Below, piece after piece: positions 4,423 through 6,419 of a DNA stretch of 6,419 nt. Origin of the DNA: Clostridia bacterium. Its GTDB lineage: Bacteria; Bacillota; Clostridia; Lachnospirales; CAG-274. Positions within the stretch are counted from its first letter, which is position 1, and every line of letters begins with the position of its first letter. The stretch is from NCBI GenBank assembly GCA_030536675.1, contig JAUNPM010000094.1, positions 1-6,419 on the forward strand, read 5' to 3'. The position numbers and the translations under genes are program-made. The notes under the pieces are model-generated. The model saw only the letters and a list, made by a program, of their open reading frames with translations, did no database searches and was not told where the DNA came from.

Positions 4423-6231
4423 TTATTCAATATCCATAACAATAGGCAGTATCATAGGGCTTCTCTTTGTCTTTTGCCACAAATAATCTCTCAAAGTATC
4501 CTTAATAAGAGTCTTTATATATGCCCATTCATTTATATTCTTTCTTTCACACTTGTCAAGAGCGTCATTTACAACTGTTCTTGCCTCATCCATAAGCTCT
4601 TCACTTTCTCTTACATACACAAAGCCTCTTGATATTATATCTGGGCCGCTTAATATTTCACCGGTATATTTATCCATAGCCACAACAACTATCATAAGTC
4701 CGTCCTGTGAAAGATGTCGTCTGTCTCTTAAAACAATATTTCCAACATCACCCACGCCAAGTCCGTCAACAAATATCTGTCCGCTGGGCACTGCATTTAC
4801 AGTGTGCTTTGCACTGTTTTTTGTCAGCTCAAGCATATCACCATTTGCCATTATAAATACATCGTTTTTATCCATACCAAGCTCACAGGCAAGATTTTTA
4901 TGACAGCAAAGCATTTTATACTCACCGTGTACGGGGACAAAAAACTTAGGTTTAACAAGAGCGTGCATAATTTTTATCTCTTCCTGCCTTGCGTGCCCCG
5001 AAACGTGCACGTCCATAAGTCCGTCATATATAACATCAGCGCCCTTTTTAATAAGCTCATTTATAACCTTATAAACGCTCTTTTCATTTCCCGGTATAGG
5101 CGAAGATGATATAATGATTTTATCCGTAGGCTTTACTTCAATTTGCTTGTGCTCACCCAAGGCTATCCTTGAAAGAGCGGCCATAGTTTCGCCCTGTGAA
5201 CCTGTTGTTATTATAACAAGCTCACCGTCTGAATAATTTTTTATTTCCTGAATATCTATAAGAGTTGTCTTAGGTATATCAAGATACCCAAGCTCACCGG
5301 CAGTCTTTACGACATTTACCATACTTCTTCCTATTACAGCCACTTTTCTCTTGTGAGAAACAGCTGAATTTACTATCTGCTGTATCCTGTCAATATTTGA
5401 AGAAAAAGTAGCAACCATAATTCTCTGATCTTTATCCTTACTGTCATCAAATATTTTATCTATTATACCGCCCACGGAACGTTCGCTCATTGTGTAACCT
5501 TGTCTTTCAACATTAGTACTTTCACACATAAGAAGAAGCACACCTTTTTTACCAAGCTCCGCAAATCTCTGCAAGTCTATCATTTCGCCCTGAATGGGAG
5601 TAAAATCAATTTTAAAATCTCCTGTATGCACAACCACACCTACGGGAGTTGTTATGGCAAGAGCAACACTGTCCGCTATGGAATGAGTAGACCTTATAAA
5701 CTCAACCTTAAAATTATTACCCAGCTTTATGGTTTCACCTGCATTAACATTATGCCTTTCAACGCTGTTTAAAATATTATGTTCCTTAAGCTTAGTTTCA
5801 ACAAGTCCTATTGTAAGTTTAGTTCCGTAAATAGGAACGTTTAGTTCCTTAAGAAAATAAGGAAGAGAACCGATGTGATCCTCGTGACCGTGTGTAATAA
5901 CCACGCCAAGCACCTTTTCCTTATTCTTAACAAGATAAGAAAAATCAGGAATTACCAAATCTATGCCAAGCATATCATCTTCAGGGAAAGCAACACCACA
6001 GTCTACAATTATAATTTCGTCCTCATATTCAAAAGCTGTAATATTCTTTCCTATCTCATGAAGTCCGCCCAAAGGAATGACCTTAAGCTTAGAGCTGTTT
6101 TTCCCTCCGCTCTTTCTTCCGGAGCTTCCCCTTTCCGCAGGCTTTCTTTGCGGCTGCTTTTTTTCAGCAGTAATTGTTTCCGAAACCTCCGAAGACTGCC
6201 TCACATTATTTCTGAATTTTCTGGTATACAA
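4423..6231 (-). CDS. rnj: Ribonuclease J (metallo-beta-lactamase/beta-CASP RNase), TTG start
   Basis: RNase J is a cytoplasmic 5'-to-3' exoribonuclease and endonuclease that drives mRNA decay and rRNA maturation in Firmicutes. From the TTG start the product has 602 residues. Residues 1-48 are a Lys/Arg/Gly/Ser-rich, probably disordered extension. The metallo-beta-lactamase domain follows: LKVIPLGGLHEIGKN (49-63), metal motif HGHEDHIG (114-121), His183 in RSTHS and Asp205 in HTGD. The beta-CASP domain includes ATFSSN (274-279), ITTGSQGE (341-348), VSGHAR with His413 and PVHGEY with His435. The spacing of these metal and motif histidines matches Bacillus RNase J1 (H74, H142, D164, H368, H390). 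A C-terminal domain follows, including DGLGVGDVGNIVLRDR. An ATG at 6246 would add MEVEF, but it has no ribosome binding site, and an ideal one lies just before the TTG. Bacillus J1 has about 555 residues, so the excess is the N-terminal tail. Whether it is J1- or J2-like is unresolved. Confidence 0.95.
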   Translation of the reverse strand: MYTRKFRNNVRQSSEVSETITAEKKQPQRKPAERGSSGRKSGGKNSSKLKVIPLGGLHEIGKNITAFEYEDEIIIVDCGVAFPEDDMLGIDLVIPDFSYLVKNKEKVLGVVITHGHEDHIGSLPYFLKELNVPIYGTKLTIGLVETKLKEHNILNSVERHNVNAGETIKLGNNFKVEFIRSTHSIADSVALAITTPVGVVVHTGDFKIDFTPIQGEMIDLQRFAELGKKGVLLLMCESTNVERQGYTMSERSVGGIIDKIFDDSKDKDQRIMVATFSSNIDRIQQIVNSAVSHKRKVAVIGRSMVNVVKTAGELGYLDIPKTTLIDIQEIKNYSDGELVIITTGSQGETMAALSRIALGEHKQIEVKPTDKIIISSSPIPGNEKSVYKVINELIKKGADVIYDGLMDVHVSGHARQEEIKIMHALVKPKFFVPVHGEYKMLCCHKNLACELGMDKNDVFIMANGDMLELTKNSAKHTVNAVPSGQIFVDGLGVGDVGNIVLRDRRHLSQDGLMIVVVAMDKYTGEILSGPDIISRGFVYVRESEELMDEARTVVNDALDKCERKNINEWAYIKTLIKDTLRDYLWQKTKRSPMILPIVMDIE

Positions 6232-6238
6232 AAATTCC

Positions 6239-6244
6239 ACCTCC
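6239..6244 (-). promoter_or_regulatory. Ribosome binding site that sets the rnj start at TTG
   Basis: On the minus strand GGAGGT (6244-6239) stands 7 nt before TTG (6231-6229). It lies inside the first codons of the longer frame, ATG GAG GTG. Upstream of that ATG there is only A/T sequence with no Shine-Dalgarno match. The predicted transcript start near 6254 would also leave only about 8 nt before the ATG. Confidence 0.75.
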
Positions 6245-6260
6245 ATAATTTATTTATATT

Positions 6261-6289
6261 ATTATATATAATCTCATTTTTTCGCACAA
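6261..6289 (-). promoter_or_regulatory. Probable sigma-A promoter of rnj
   Basis: The minus strand has TTGTGC (6289-6284), a 17-bp spacer and a perfect TATAAT (6266-6261). The -35 box matches only 3 of 6 consensus bases. The start site would be near 6254, giving a leader of about 23 nt to the TTG start. The promoter begins only 5 bp from the hairpin of the inverted repeat element at 6295-6406. Confidence 0.5.
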
Positions 6290-6294
6290 CAATA

Positions 6295-6318
6295 ACAAGA
6301 CCAAAATTGTGGTCTTGT
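6295..6318. repeat. Perfect 9-bp hairpin upstream of the rnj promoter
   Basis: ACAAGACCA (6295-6303) pairs with TGGTCTTGT (6310-6318) around a 6-nt loop. It occupies the same place in repeat copy 2 as the GCGGTGCA hairpin does in copy 1, directly after the conserved TTGACAGTCTGA block, but its sequence is different. It could be an operator next to the -35 box or the end of the repeat element. Confidence 0.7.
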
Positions 6319-6406
6319 CAGACTGTCAATAAACCTATTATTATAAAAAATTCGAATAATTATGAAATACAACTTGCAATTAGCGTCGCAGACTTTAATC
6401 CGCAGG
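6295..6406 (-). repeat. Modular interspersed repeat, copy 2 (inverted)
   Basis: Read on the minus strand, the 22-bp block (6406-6385) is followed by a 50-bp A/T-rich spacer, GTTTATTGACAGTCTGA (6334-6318) and a hairpin (6318-6295). It is colinear with copy 1 at 4262-4370 and opposite in orientation, so the pair flanks rnj. The sequence beyond 6406 (CCGCAGGCGG, then AAATCGCATT) differs from the matching flank of copy 1, and the element may continue past the window edge. I see no gene between 6247 and the end of the window. Confidence 0.7.
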
Positions 6407-6419
6407 CGGAAATCGCATT

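Noticed and set aside
4804..5109. 101-codon open frame on the plus strand inside rnj
   Set aside because: It is antisense to strongly conserved RNase J motifs. The other plus-strand frames opposite rnj and the MATE gene are shadows for the same reason.

Overview
The window looks like chromosomal DNA of a low-GC, endospore-forming Firmicute, most likely a member of the Clostridia. The evidence is strongly A/T-rich sequence, AGGAGG-type ribosome binding sites, sigma-A promoters close to consensus, a spore germination protease (gpr), a long RNase J, and divergent rpsT and gpr. I cannot name the genus from the sequence alone. I see no phage, plasmid, transposase, CRISPR, rRNA or tRNA gene.

Layout from left to right. 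(1) Bases 1-812 (+) hold the 3' part of an ApbE-type FAD:protein FMN transferase whose start lies outside the window, closed by a strong terminator at 832-864. (2) Bases 865-1174 have no convincing protein gene. They carry the rpsT terminator hairpin, a second inverted repeat, and a near-consensus leftward sigma-A promoter (1122-1150) that fires straight into the terminator hairpin, so a very short RNA is possible. (3) rpsT (S20) lies on the minus strand at 1175-1438, with a leader of about 118 nt and a TTGACA-17-TATAAT promoter. Its -35 box abuts a candidate forespore (sigma F/G type) promoter for gpr. (4) gpr lies on the plus strand at 1657-2631. It converges with a MATE efflux gene (minus, 2692-4065), and the two share a hairpin terminator. 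(5) Bases 4066-4422 are a gene-free patch packed with perfect inverted repeats and bracketed by two identical 24-bp palindromic repeats. (6) The RNase J gene lies on the minus strand at 4423-6231. Its best start is a TTG served by a ribosome binding site that falls inside the longer ATG-started frame. (7) Bases 6295-6419 carry a second, inverted copy of a modular repeat that is also present in the 4066-4422 patch, so the RNase J gene is flanked by an inverted pair.

The genes do not form one pathway. S20 and RNase J are housekeeping translation and RNA-decay functions. Gpr degrades small acid-soluble spore proteins at germination. ApbE installs covalent FMN on electron-transport subunits. The MATE protein exports cations or drugs. 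The least explained sequence is the repeat/hairpin material around the RNase J gene and the promoter-hairpin unit downstream of rpsT.
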